A DNA stretch of 64,000 nt from Paralvinella palmiformis (GCA_025642065.1 JAODUP010000021.1:296501-360500), one strand, 5' to 3'. Numbered from the stretch's first letter, positions 45,830 to 57,338 are shown. Translations and numbers: made by a program. The notes: generated by a model from the sequence alone, not told the origin.

Positions 45830-46150
45830 TGGAGATTGAACTGATGACTGAAGTTGTTAAGAGGAATCGGTTGAGGTGGCTGGGGAATGTGTTATGGAAA
45901 GTTGATGGTGACTGGGTGAAGATGATGACGATGATGATTGGGTGAAGAGAAGCTTGTTGTATGATGTGGATTGTGTGTGTGTGTGGGGGGGGGGTAAAGG
46001 AAGGCCGACGATGATGACATGGAATCAAGTGATGGAGAAGGACATGAGGAGAGTGCGTGCTAAATAAGGTAGATGTTCAAGATCGGGTAAAAATGGAGAA
46101 GACTGGTGTGGGAACCCACCAGCCAATCCCTTCTGAGAGGGGAAAGGGGC
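45830..46150 (+). pseudogene. Older LINE, right half
   Basis: Continues the element of 41040..41697: EIELMTEVVKRNRLRWLGNV, then DGDWVK, WNQVMEKDMRRVRA-like and VDVQDRVKMEK in shifting frames, ending with a tail GTGGGAACCCACCAGCCAATCCC. Deleting the insert and one copy of its duplication restores one continuous reading across the join. Confidence 0.8.
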
Positions 46151-46154
46151 CTTA

Positions 46155-46335
46155 AAATGAATTGTTGTTGTGGGTGCGTTGAATGGTTTATTTAGCCTCG
46201 CCATTATAGCCACATCTGAAGCCTATGGCTGAGAGGCGACTTCCTGCAGAATTATCAATAAACATGAGGACAAGTCCGATTTGAACACGGAACCTGAATA
46301 TCTGTAGGCCAGTGTTCTAACCAACTATGATGTCG
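46155..46335 (-). mobile_element. SINE-like element, family 2 (minus)
   Basis: Read on minus it begins with a tRNA-like head: ATAGTTGGTTAGAACACTGG (box A), then CCGTGTTCAAATCGG (box B), followed by an unrelated body GGAAGTCGCCTCTCAGCC. Body words recur at 38155..38200 and 40255..40300, so this is a second, older SINE family. Confidence 0.6.
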
Positions 46336-46442
46336 GGGTGAGAGTAAAGTTTAACGAGCGCCTCTGTGTTAAAAGTACCGAGGTCCGGGACGCGGCCGTC
46401 CAGCCCGTCCCGGCCTTAGCTAAGTTATCTCTTTATCAATTC

Positions 46443-46727
46443 CGAACTCATGTGGTCTCGAATCTACTTTATTTCTCTACTCAAAACTGTACAAAAACCA
46501 TTCACTTCTCGAAACTCTTATCTAACTCTTAAAAAAAAAAAAAACTCCAAAATCTACTAAAATCCAGATATTTATAGGGAATTGTCCCCTCAGCACCGTC
46601 AGCGTTGTTGTCCGGTAGACCCCGCATAGTCACCTGGTCCAATCAGCGACGACTTGGCCGAGTCGAGAACAATCCCCCACTAAAACTCCTCCCACACATT
46701 CAAACAGGTATATAAAGGGGAAATCTA
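46443..46727. repeat. Gypsy-associated repeat, solo copy (probable LTR)
   Basis: Collinear, in reverse complement, with 52850..53105 and 55970..56225, each of which abuts the gypsy polymerase. Shared words include CATGTGGTCTCGAATCTACTTTATT, GCACCGTCAGCGTTGTTGTCCGG and GAACAATCCCCCACTAAAACTCC. One strand has a TATATAAAGG box near one end and the other an AATAAAG box near the opposite end, so orientation is uncertain. A solo LTR is likely. Confidence 0.55.
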
Positions 46728-46740
46728 CCCCCCCCCCCCA

Positions 46741-46935
46741 AGTGAGCTCCGGTGGTCTAGCGGTTAAGTACCCGGCACTTGGTGCCAACGGTCACAGGTT
46801 CGAACCCCGCAAGAAGTCGAAACTTTTCCAGGGATTAATTTCTCGGCTCACTACATCGTGGGTGACTGACCACGTTAAATGGCGCTGCCGTCTCCACTGA
46901 ATTATTTAAAATAAAGGGGGACGTTAAAACTCCGT
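46741..46935 (+). mobile_element. SINE-like element, family 3
   Basis: tRNA-like head GTGGTCTAGCGGTTAAGTACCCGG (box A) and CAGGTTCGAACCCCGC (box B) spaced as in tRNAs, then a body TTTTCCAGGGATTAATTTCTCGGC and AATAAAGGGGGACGTTAAAAC. The arms do not fold into a complete cloverleaf, so not called a tRNA gene. Confidence 0.6.
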
Positions 46936-47499
46936 GAGGACGTAAAACACTCTGGCAGTGACCACCCTCAGGGTATTTCGACTCCATCTTTCCGTACTGA
47001 TCCCCTGTGATTGGTGGGGGAGGACATTCCTTAACCACTCCAACATATAGGCTGTGCTGAATAAGCGACAGCCTGGGGATTCACCCCGAACAACAACAAC
47101 CCCCCCCCCCCTACCTCCCCCGCCCAAACAATCAGCGTCTTGTCCAGTGGAGACTCGCATGTCCCTTGATCCAATCTCCGCTAACTTGGCTGTGCCATTA
47201 CAAACATTCAAACAAAGCTTTCACTCATTCGACCCACACCACAAAAACATTAATACAGTACAAACCCCGCGGTTATGATATCTACACCGGTGCGATCCCA
47301 ACAACCGGCTGGCCACAAATCCCCAATCGGCACGGAACGGGTGACCACCGACTTCTTTCGCACATCAATCAATAGGAGCACTATGGTTTCGCACCCACTG
47401 AACCCACAATTCGTCGGCCACAAACCTTAAAGCGGCAAGAACGGGCGATTACTAATTCTCCCTACATAAATTAATTCGACAACCGACCATGACTTTACA

Positions 47500-47674
47500 T
47501 GTGGTCCAACTGGTAGCGCGTTGGATCTCAGATCACTACCACCTGGGTTCGAATCTCAGCGTAGGCATATCTGAAAGGTGTTTCATCTTTGACTTCGCTT
47601 CATTACCTTTGGAGGTCGCTCGGCCCATTTAGCCTACCATGTGCACAGAAGTGGCCGTAACACATCAATCATGT
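47500..47674 (+). mobile_element. SINE family 1, sense copy
   Basis: ATGTGGTCCAACTGGTAGCGC (box A), GGGTTCGAATCTCAGC (box B), body to GTGGCCGTAACACATCAATCAT. Slightly shortened at its 5' end; no clear target duplication. Confidence 0.85.
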
Positions 47675-47718
47675 CCAAAATGAGAATACATTTTGTACAT
47701 ATGACCTGTGTAGGTGTG

Positions 47719-47719
47719 T

Positions 47720-47768
<49 letters not shown>

Positions 47769-47790
47769 TACGTGTGTGTGTGTGTGTGTA
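47719..47790. repeat. (GT)n microsatellite
   Basis: About 35 GT units with two interruptions (TA, AC). Confidence 0.95.
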
Positions 47791-48979
47791 TTCCATCAAA
47801 GACATAGTAAATGTGATATTACTATAACTCATTTCATGATTTGAATAAATTAATATTTTAGACACCTTTACACAATAGAAAAGTAGACAACACAAAATCT
47901 AAGAATCATCGGGGAATCTCCAGATTGGCGAGAATAAAACAAAGACATTTTCTTTTCCTCTGATGCCAGTGATGGATGCACACCACAGAAAATACTGCGG
48001 ATTCTGAAAAAAAAGATTTGGTCAGCATCTCAGATTTAAAAAAAAGGAGTACACAAAAACAGCTTTATGGAAAAATAACTCGTGCCAAATTTTAGGCGCC
48101 AACTCGGAATACTTTCTGAGATATAAGCCGCTCAAAAGGGGGGCTTGATTTCCTTTTTTACCCCCATGGGAGTCAAAATCGAGTAGACAATGTTATTGTA
48201 AATGTCTACATCTCAGTTTTGAATATAGACCTGAAATTTGGTTCGTACCTTATTTGTGATTCATCTGTATATAAGTTGTCCATCACTCCTTCAAAATACT
48301 TAATATCTATTCGTTTTTCATATACTTGCCTCTACTTGTGCTGACACTTCCATTTTATAATACGTTCTGTACACCAGCATATATCTAAATCGACTGTTGC
48401 ATAAGATCATTGGTATTTTGGGTAAGGTAGATACTGGTACAAACTATGAGTATTAATAAAAAATATTATAAATGAGTATCCCTCCTTTTTAATTGGTGTG
48501 AGCTTACATAACATTACTATATAGGTGCTAATTTAATCCTGCTTGTGCCTGTTTTATCTATATTTCCAGTTATTCTTTTCATATGCATGCATTGGACAGC
48601 CTGCATATGTATATCTCATTATGTTCTTGGTGTAATGTGAAATTCATCTAGCTATATGACAGATTTATTAACAGAATATGGAGATTGTTAATGTATGTAG
48701 AGTGACTTGTTGAGTACAGATAATTTGCCTGACTTCCTCTACGCGATTCAATGAAGTAATATAGGTATAATTACGGTTATTTGTACATGTCTAGCCAAAA
48801 AACAACTTCTTACGCCTATCATTATCTAATTATTCAATATGAGATACAAACTTATAAAACTAAATTCATGTTATTTTGAGAGGACGTTGTCAGAAGCACA
48901 CTACTTATATTGTTTGCCTATGCTAAAAATCTTTGCCATGGTGATAAGCTGAAAAATGTAATGACAATTCTAAACACAA

Positions 48980-48983
<4 letters not shown>
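47791..48983. other. No recognisable gene
   Basis: AT-rich sequence between microsatellites. No SINE head, LINE motif or long ORF. Confidence 0.4.

Positions 48984-49069
<86 letters not shown>
48984..49069. repeat. (TA)n microsatellite, longest in the window
   Basis: 43 uninterrupted TA copies, directly before a LINE fragment. Confidence 0.97.
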
Positions 49070-49071
<2 letters not shown>

Positions 49072-49083
49072 CATATCTAAACA

Positions 49084-49600
49084 TGGACACAGGAAAGGTC
49101 ACAGCACTAACACTATTAGATTTATCTGCAGCTTTTGACACCATTGATTAATCTGTTCTTCTAGATCTGATTGGTACGGAATATCGGGCACAGGTCTTAC
49201 CTGGATCCGCTCATTCTTAATAAATACGTTTCCATCAATAACAATAAGAAAATGTTTTTCAAAGGCATCATTTATATGCAGATGACAACCAAATATACAT
49301 ATCTTCGTCTACAGCAGACACTGATCTTTCCCTTGGTGACAACTTGGTGACTGTCTCTAGTTGGATGACAAACATTATTATAGGTACACCCCGACAACGA
49401 AGCAAATTTAATTACTCGTTTCTTCCCAACCCAATCCTTAATCATAGCATAACACCATCACACACTGTACGTAATCTTGGTGTTACTTTTGACAGCGATT
49501 TTAATTTCAGATAACACATTTCTCTGACATGTCGCTGCCGCTTCTACCATATTCGTCGCTATATTTCTCTATCAGTCGCCAAAACCATTGTTACAAGTGT
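49084..49600 (+). pseudogene. LINE reverse-transcriptase pieces, CR1/L2-like
   Basis: GKVTALTLLDLSAAFDTID (first catalytic Asp), then in another frame DWYGISGTGLTWIRSFL, after a gap HLYADDNQIYIS (YADD kept), TDLSLGDNLVTVSSWMTN, IIIGTPRQRSKF, HTVRNLGVTFDSDFNF and FYHIRRYISLS. Internal deletions removed the 'GVPQGS' segment and part of the thumb. Interrupted at its 3' side by the tandem-repeat element starting at 49602. Confidence 0.85.
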
Positions 49601-49601
49601 A

Positions 49602-50163
49602 GGACAGTTGTTCACCGGACAGTTGTTCACCGGACAGTTGCTCACCGGACAGTTGCTCACCGGACAGTTGCTCACCGGACAGTTGCTCACCCGGACACTT
49701 GCTCACCATGCAAATGAAAAAGTGGACACTTGCTCACCAGTGAATTTTTCATTTGCTTGTTGAACAACTGTCCGTACTCCGACACCGACGCCGCTGAACC
49801 CTCATGCATATGCAGTTGATATATCATTTGTTATTCACACCTAGATGACGTACAACAAATTAAGCCTGTTTGCTGATGATCTGGAATCATTTGTTCATCC
49901 TGATCGACACAATGAGTCTATGTGATTGATAATGCGCAGAATTTTGTTATTGCAATCATTACATAAAAGAGCAGAAATATACAATAACCCACGTATGAAC
50001 CATTATATAGGTAATAGGATACTACGAAATATGTTTCTGACTTAAAAGTCTTTTTTTTTTCATTAAAAATTCACTGATGAGCAAGGGTCCACTTTTTCAT
50101 TTGCTTGGTGAGCAAGTGTCCATGGGAGCAACTGTCCGGTGAGCAACTGTCCGTACTCCGATG
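49602..50163. mobile_element. DNA element with ends made of 15-bp tandem repeats
   Basis: The left arm has six head-to-tail units of GGACAGTTGYTCACC (49602..49691), then variant units (GGACACTTGCTCACC) around the word GCAAATGAAAAAGTG. The right arm (50062..50163) is the reverse complement order: ATTCACTGATGAGCAAGGGTCC, TTTTTCATTTGCTTGGTGAGCAAGTGTCC, GAGCAACTGTCCGG, GAGCAACTGTCCGTACTCCGA. A second right-arm-like end lies inside at 49742..49790. TGTA precedes and follows the element. No coding; the His/Val/Ala repeat ORF here is only its translation. Confidence 0.65.
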
Positions 50164-50269
50164 TATACACTCACGACAGTCGGCAACTATATCATATAAT
50201 TGTTTATAAGTAACATACATTACACTGTCCACACCTAATGTAAAAGTTAATTAAACATTAATTTTACGT

Positions 50270-50760
50270 TATACGAAAACCTTCAATACAACCATTACTA
50301 GCTGGATGGTATGGTGGTGTCAATATTTGTTGCTACAACTTAGCTTCAAGAACCTAGCAAACTCTCGGCTTTCAAACTGTGCTCCGTTATCAGACAGTAC
50401 TTCATGTGGAATTCCAAAAGACGCAAATAAGTTACGAAGAATCTCGATGACCCCCTGAGAGGTAGTACTTGCAGTGGGGAATACCTCTAACCACTTGGAG
50501 TAACTGTCAACCACCAGAAGGTAGTTTGTTCTCCCGTATTCAGCAAAGTCAATATATAGTCTTTCCCACATGTGACTTGGATACTTCCATGGTATTAAAG
50601 GTCCAGTTGGCGATGTCTTGCGACACGATAAGCAAATTTTGCAACTGCCAACAACATTTTCTATGTCACTGTCTATAACCGGATACCACTGATAACTTCG
50701 AGCCAAACCTTTCATGCGAACAATGTCTTGATGTTCCTCGTGTAAGTCATTTAGTAGCTA
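50270..50760 (-). pseudogene. Gypsy integrase
   Basis: Zinc-finger His pair (LHEEHQDIVR) and Cys pair (CKICLSC), then the catalytic core: LYIDFAEYG (first Asp), LVVDSYSKWLEVFP, FGIPHEVLSDNGAQFESREF (second Asp), and after a frameshift at about 50325 PPYHPASNGCIEGF (Glu). All D,D,E residues are present. Confidence 0.85.
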
Positions 50761-51079
50761 TCGTCTGTATTTAGTTGGAATCACAACTCTTAACCTCCAA
50801 AGTATACAGCCTTGGTCTACCGACAACTAATCTTTTCTACGAAAGTACGGCTCCAATTCATCATCATCCAAATAATTTGGCCAACCAATTAGCAGATGGT
50901 TTAACACACGTGAGAGCACTCTATCTTTCGGTGTTTCTTCGCTATGTTGAACGGTAATGGGTAAATCGTAGGTATAGGTAAACCAATTCACTTGCAACTC
51001 TGTAGCTAAAGTAGACCCTGCAACTGGAAAACGCGATAACACATCAGCGTTTGTGTGATATTCCGATCTCCTATACAGT

Positions 51080-51310
51080 TTAGATTATTGATAGGCCATC
51101 AGTATCAATGCCAATCTCTGTAACTTTTGAACACCATAGATGATTCCTAGAGCTTCATGCTCTATCTGCGCATAGTTTTTCTCTGCAGGTGTTAATGTAC
51201 GTGATGCAAAGGATATAGGTTGTTCATCACCATCCGGCATGGTGTGCGAAATTACACATCCAACTCCACAAGGGGATGCATCGCATGCTAGATGTAAAGG
51301 GTTGTTAACA
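51080..51310 (-). pseudogene. Gypsy RNase H, copy 1
   Basis: [17 protein letters not shown] (first Asp), [33 protein letters not shown] (Glu). Truncated by a stop after MAYQ. The same segment recurs at 54098..54310 with a few substitutions. Confidence 0.85.
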
Positions 51311-51655
51311 TCTTAATGTACAAGCAGACTCTCATTTGTCAGACATTTCTTAGTCTTGAAACGCCTCCTCACACTCAGACGTGCACTTCCATTGAACCTT
51401 CTTTCCTAACAGGAAATACGAAGGGGCTAACCTAATAAGCTGGTTAGACATAAAATTGCCATAATAGGAAGTTCTTCCACATTGTTAGGTTACTTGGATC
51501 CCAAAATAGATGCTACTTTCTCCTTTATGGGATGCAGTCCATCTGCATCTACTTTATGACCTAAGTACTCGACACTAGCTTCCATGAAGATACATTTGGA
51601 AGTATTGACACGAATGTTATGACGCTCTAGCCGCTGTTGGACTTGGCAATAGGTC

Positions 51656-52500
51656 TTGGCAATTAAGCTAGTGACATCTGGCGGCAGGATTTAGAACTAC
51701 TTCAATCGGGTCGTGTTAATCGCAGTCTGGATCCCTGTTCCTTTTGATTGTGTACGCGAGATTTGTTTGTATATTTTAACGATCAGTGCCGGTGATAATA
51801 CTCCACGATTCCAACAGTCAGTAAAGGAAAATGAAAGTTAAGGTGATATTTAGTATATTTCTATTCAAAGAAGGCTGATTTAATAAACAAAATAGATTAA
51901 ATTGGAAGTTCTATGTGGTAGTTCGCCGAACACATTTCCCATAGTGTTTCTTCAATACACATCTTTGGCCATTTATAATAATATCGAAAATGGACAATAC
52001 AGCTGTAACACTATCATTTTACCAGGACAATTCAGAGATATCTTCAACGATTTGTTTTATTTGTGGTCATTTGCTGTGTAGAACGTTCGCCATCGTCTAG
52101 CCTTAGACTCATGGCACGTCAGTGATAATGCGCCGGCATAGATGGCATAATTCGAATAAACAACCGGGTGTGCTATTTGGATCGAAAATACTCATGAAAT
52201 CGGAGACATATTGTGTTACCTAAAAGTATTGATTGATGAGAAATACTCCGGCATTGATATATTGCATTTGGATATTATTTCTCCTGAATTAACGCGAATC
52301 ACGAGTTGATTTTAAAATGTAAACAAACCCCTTCTGTCGCCATTTCAATTTTCAAGCGATAACTAATACTAGCTGATTTCGCTAAGAAGTATTTACTCTC
52401 ATTTGTTGACAATAACAACATTTAATAATGGAATTTGCTGAACAACAAGAAACTAATCTATCACTAGAAGTTTTTCCCTATCTGAACCAATTGTTTTCGT
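51656..52500. other. Non-gypsy insert splitting the polymerase, copy 1
   Basis: On minus the gypsy RT reading stops after HETI and resumes at AKTYCQVQQRLERHN. Between lies sequence with no pol similarity. The equivalent in unit 2 is about 54660..55650 and is longer at its right end. No clear ORF; presumably a non-autonomous transposon inserted before the duplication. Confidence 0.5.
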
Positions 52501-52506
52501 GATCGG

Positions 52507-52818
52507 TTAAACCGGATGGGAAGGCCAAATTGTTTCATGTTTCTCCTGATTAGATGATGCAATGAAGATATATTCAAGATAGCATGTAACATGATCCAAT
52601 CCACTTTGTACTTGATCCATAACATTCTGAAAGATAGACCGTGCTGTCGATATGCCATATGCGAGGCGCTGGTACTGGAAAAGTCCTTTATGCGTGTTCA
52701 CGGTGAGGTATACTTTTGATTCATGAAATAACTCTAGCTGTTGATAAGCGTTTGACCCAATCAAGCTTGATAAACGAATCCGGGAGAAAATTCCACAGGA
52801 CATAATCCCACAATACAA
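52507..52818 (-). pseudogene. Gypsy RT palm, copy 1
   Basis: Starts within FSRIRLSSLIGSNAYQQLEL, with FHESKVYLTVNTHKGLFQYQRLAYGISTA (palm strand) and CYLEYIFIASSNQEKHE at the catalytic position, where the usual YxDDI reads YLEYI, so the catalytic aspartates are lost. The copy at 55636..55941 has the same change, which therefore predates the duplication. Confidence 0.82.
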
Positions 52819-52849
52819 AAAAAAATCTACCTTTAAGAATTCCCCTTCA

Positions 52850-53105
52850 TATACATGTTTGCATGTGTGGGAGGAGTTTTAGTGGGGGATTGTTCTCGAC
52901 TCAGCCAAGTCAGCGCTCATATGACCCGGTGACTATGCGGGGTCTACCGGACAACAACGCTGACGGTGCTGGTATCTGGATTTTTTAATTTGTTTGGGAG
53001 TAGTGGAGTGAGGTGGTGGTTCTGGAGTGTATAGTTTCGAGGAGTGTATAGTTTTTGTACAGTTTTGAGTAGAGGAATAAAGTAGATTCGAGACCACATG
53101 AGTTT
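52850..53105. repeat. Probable gypsy LTR, copy in unit 1
   Basis: Matches 46443..46727 (reverse complement) and 55970..56225 (same orientation). On plus it begins GTGTGGGAGGAGTTTTAGTGG and contains GGAATAAAGTAG near the right end. It lies directly next to the RT, so gag and protease have been deleted. Confidence 0.55.
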
Positions 53106-53851
53106 ATAAACAACAGCGTGGCATTTCTTTTCAGGCAGGCATTCTTAAAATCATACCGGTATCGAAACGGGATGGCCCATTGACCCAGAGAGCTTAAATA
53201 TATAAATAGTCTTTGATTGACCTAAATATTTCGGATGGCTGGCCCCTGTTATCAAGGAATACCGGTCATTTCGGAACATATATAATGATAATATATTTAC
53301 CACATATATCACTGTTGATATACGAGCAAACATGTAAGTTATGTAACTTTCTATATTAAATAATTGTCCCGATTCGGTCTTGTCCCGAAATGGTCTTATC
53401 GCAAAATGACCGCACACTTTATCGAATCAATCCGTAACAGAGCAATAATAGGGCGATAATAACGGACAGCCACTGCCTTGCCGCCAATAAATCTGTTAGA
53501 GAGTTTACATCATTTATAAATTATTACAGCTGGTATTTATTTTATATATCTTTTAAGTGTATTCACCCGTCGCACGGCTTATATTATATTAACTATATAC
53601 TTCTATATTATGGTGCCCTTTTAGAATATTGTCTTATTGGGCTTTGAAGTTTGATCATCCAGAACTAGAAACTGAAACCGGAACTCCGGGAATGCCGAAT
53701 AGCCTTAACAATTTGTATATAAAACTGTATTAAAATTTAGTAAGTAGGCTAAGTCAAGTAAGTGGACGCATTATTTACTAGACTCTAGTGTTCTATACTA
53801 TCTAGTCTAGAGAATATAGAAAACATTTAGAGATTGAAGGTATAGAACTCC

Positions 53852-56800
53852 ACGAAAGTACGGCTCCAATTCATCATCATCCAAATAATTTGGCCAACCA
53901 ATTAGCAGATGGTTTAACACACGTGAGAGCACTCTATCTTTCGGTGTTTCTTCGCTATGTTGAACGGTAATGGGTAAATCGTAGGTATAGGTAAACCAAT
54001 TCACTTGCAACTCTGTAGCTAAAGTAGACCCTGCAACTGGAAAACGCGATAACACATCAGCGTTTGTGTGATATTCCGATCTCCTATACAGTTTAGATTA
54101 TTGATAGGCCATCAGTATCAATGCCAATCTCTGTAACTTTTGAACACCATAGATGATTCCTAGAGCTTCATGCTCTATCTGCGCATAGTTTTTCTCTGCA
54201 GGTGTTAATGTACGTGATGCAAAGGATATAGGTCGTTCATCACCATCCGGCATGGTGTGCGAAATTACACATCCAACTCCACAAGGGGATGCATCGCATG
54301 CTAGATGCAAAGGCTTGTTAACATCTTAATGTACAAGCAGACTCTCATTTGTCAGACATTTCTTAATCTTGAAACGCCTCCTCACACTCAGACGTGCACT
54401 TCCATTGAACCTTCTTTCCTAACAGGAAATACGAAGGGGCTAACCTAGTAATCTGGTTAGACATAAACTTGCCATAATAGGAAGTTCTTCCACATTGTTA
54501 GGTTACTTGGATCCCAAAATAGATGCTACTTTCTCCTTTATGGGATGCAGTCCATCTGCATCTACTTTATGACCTAAGTACTCGACACTAGCTTTCATGA
54601 AGATACATTTGGAAGTATTGACACGAATGTTATGACGCTCTAGCCTCTGTTGGGCTTGGCAATAGGTCTTGGCAATTAAGCTAGTGACATCTGGCGGCAG
54701 GATTTAGAACTACTACAATCGGGTCGTGTTAATCGCAGTCTGGATCCCTGTTCCTTTTGATTGTGTACGCGAGATTTGTTTGTATATTTTAACGATCAGA
54801 GCCGGTGATAATACTCCACGATTCCAACAGTCAGTAAAGGAAAATGAAAGTTAAGGTGATATTTAGTATATTTCTATTCAAAGAAGGCTGATTTAGTAAA
54901 CAAAATAGATTAAATTAGAAGTTCTATGTGGTAGTTCGCCGAACACATTTCCCATAGTGTTTCTTCAATACACATCTTTGGCCATTTATAATAATATCGA
55001 AAATGGACAATACAGCTGTAACACTATCATTTTACCAGGACAATTCAGAGATATCTTCAACGATTTGTTTTATTTGTGGTCATTTGCTGTGTAGAACGTT
55101 CGCCATCGTCTAGCCTTAGACTCATGGCACGTCAGTGATAATGCGCCGGCATAGATGGCATAATTCGAATAAACAACCGGGTGTGCTATTTGGATCGAAA
55201 ATACTCATGAAATCGGAGACATATTGTGTTACCTAAAAGTATTGATTGATAGAGCAATACTCCGGCATTGATATATTGCATTTGGATATTATTTCTCCTG
55301 AATTAACGCGAATCACGAGTTGATTTTAAAATGTAAACAAACCCCTTCTGTCGCCATTTCAATTTTCAAGCGATAACTAATACTAGCTGATTTCGCTAAA
55401 GAAGTATTTACTCTCATTTGTTGACAATAACAACATTTAATAATGGAATTTGCTGAACAACAAGAAACTAATCTATCACTAGAAGTATTTTCCTATCTGA
55501 ATTCCAATTGTATTATGCAGTAGATCGTTGTTCAAACCGAGATGTTCAGAACAAGAATTCGGCCTACATTGAAAACCATGAAACTCCGCCTCCGCTGCCC
55601 TGGGCGGTGACCCGAAGTGTAAAAGCCCGCGAAAATTAGTTGGCAAGGTCTATTGTTTCATGTTTCTCCTGATTAGATGATGCAATGAAGATATATTCAA
55701 GATAGCATGTAACATGATCCAATCCACTTTGTACTTGATCCATAACATTCTGAAAGATAGACCGTGCTGTCGATATGCCATATGCGAGGCGCTGGTACTG
55801 GAAAAGTCCTTTATGCGTGTTCACGGTGAGGTATACTTTTGATTCATGAAATAACTCTAGCTGTTGATAAGCGTTTGACACAATCAAGCTTGATAAACGA
55901 ATCCGGGACAAAATTCCACAGGACATAATCCCACAATACAAAAAAAATCTACCTTTAAGAATTCTCCTTCATATACATGTTTGCATGTGTGGGAGGAGTT
56001 TTAGTGGGGGATTGTTCTCGACTCAGCCAAGTCAGCGCTCATATGACCCGGTGACTATGCGGGGTCTACCGGACAACAACGCTGACGGTGCTGGTATCTG
56101 GATTTTTTTATTTGTTTGGGAGTAGTGGAGTGAGGTGGTGGTTCTGGAGTGTATAGTTTCGAGGAGTGTATAGTTTTTGTACAGTTTTGAGTAGAGGAAT
56201 AAAGTAGATTCGAGACCACATGAGTTTAGAAACAACAGCGTGGCATTTCGTTTCAGGCAGGCATTCTTAAAATCATACCGGTATCGAAACGGGATGGCCC
56301 ATTGACCCAGAGAGCTTAAATATATAAATAGTCTTTGATTGACCTAAATATTTCGGATGGCTGGCCCCTGTTATCAAGGAATACCGGTTATTTCGGAACA
56401 TATATAATGATAATATATTTACCACATATATCACTGTTGATATACGAGCAAACATGTAAGTTATGTAACTTTCTATATTAAATAATTGTCCCGATTCGGT
56501 CTTGTCCCGAAATGGTCTTATCGCAAAATGACCGCACACTTTGTCGAATCAGTCCGTAACAGAGCAATAATAGGGCGATAATAACGGACAGCCACTGCCT
56601 TGCCGCCAATAAATCTGTTAGAGAGTTTACATCATTTATAAATTATTACAGCTGGTATTTATTTTATATATCTTTTAAGTGTATTCACCCGTCGCACGGC
56701 TTATATTATATTAACTATATACTTCTATATTATGGTGCCCTTTTAGAATATTGTCTTATTGGGCTTTGAAGTTTGATCATCCAGAACTAGAAACTGAAAC

Positions 56801-56971
56801 CGGAACTCCGGGAATGCCGAATAGCCTTAACAATTTGTATATAAAACTATTAAAATTTAGTAAGTAGGCTAAGTCAAGTAAGTGGACGCATTATTTACTA
56901 GACTCTAGTGTTCTATACTATCTAGTCTAGAGAATATAGAAAACATTTAGAGATTGAAGGTATAGAACTCC
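53852..56971. repeat. Tandem segmental duplication, unit 2
   Basis: 3120 bp. Differs from unit 1 by scattered single bases and by one block: 55497..55650 holds about 150 bp (including CCATGAAACTCCGCCTCCGC and CTGGGCGGTGACCCGAAG) where unit 1 has about 45 bp of different sequence (52490..52532). Carries gypsy RNase H (54098..54310), linker (54055..53860) and RT (55941..55650), all minus. Confidence 0.93.
55636..55941 (-). pseudogene. Gypsy RT palm, copy 2
   Basis: Differs from copy 1 by isolated residues (for example SSLIV for SSLIG). Same defective catalytic box YLEYI. After HETI the sequence enters the inserted block specific to unit 2. Confidence 0.82.
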
Positions 56972-57338
56972 ACGAGTACTTGAAAGAAACGTTCTGTCAC
57001 ATAATCAGCCGGGGAACTGGACTATTCGCCCTCGTTTTTATTCACCCGTCAGTTAGTTTCGCCCCGTTTTATATTCGTCCTTGGGAACTATCGCCCTCTA
57101 TTTTATTAAAGGGTGTCTAGTGGCAAAAACACCACTTTTGGGAATATATTCAGTTCCTATACTAATAGTTATTCCCCAATCCATCAATATAATTCATGAT
57201 GATAATATCTGTTATCTAATTGAAAAACGATCAATTAAATAAAAAATCGCAAGTTTTCATCACTCCGGAAACACCCGAAGTACGCTGTGACGTAGATCAT
57301 TCCCCTAAACTACAAAATCTCACCGTTAATTCACCATA

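Larger units (their letters stand above)
50270..52835 (-). mobile_element. Ty3/gypsy pol, first copy (minus), internally interrupted
   Basis: Order on minus: RT palm (52818..52507), RT thumb (51655..51540), RNase H (51300..51080), linker (51042..50827), integrase (50760..50270). About 0.85 kb of unrelated DNA (51656..52500) splits RT after QEKHETI. Everything from 50839 rightwards belongs to a tandem duplication. Gag and protease are missing. Several stops. Not active. Confidence 0.85.
50839..53851. repeat. Tandem segmental duplication, unit 1
   Basis: 3013 bp directly followed by unit 2 (53852..56971). Identity by eye about 99 %. Left break inside the gypsy linker, right break at TAGAACTCCACGA; the 4-bp ACGA is common to both breaks and to the unit junction. 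Contains RNase H, RT pieces, the probable LTR and about 0.75 kb of other DNA. Confidence 0.93.

Noticed and set aside
49529..49717. ORF with His-Arg-Thr-Val-Ala repeats
   Set aside because: It is the translation of the 15-bp tandem array of a DNA element; no start context and no similarity.
53151..53417. 88-residue minus ORF present twice (also 56273..56539)
   Set aside because: Repeated only because it lies in the tandem duplication; no protein motif and no gypsy similarity.
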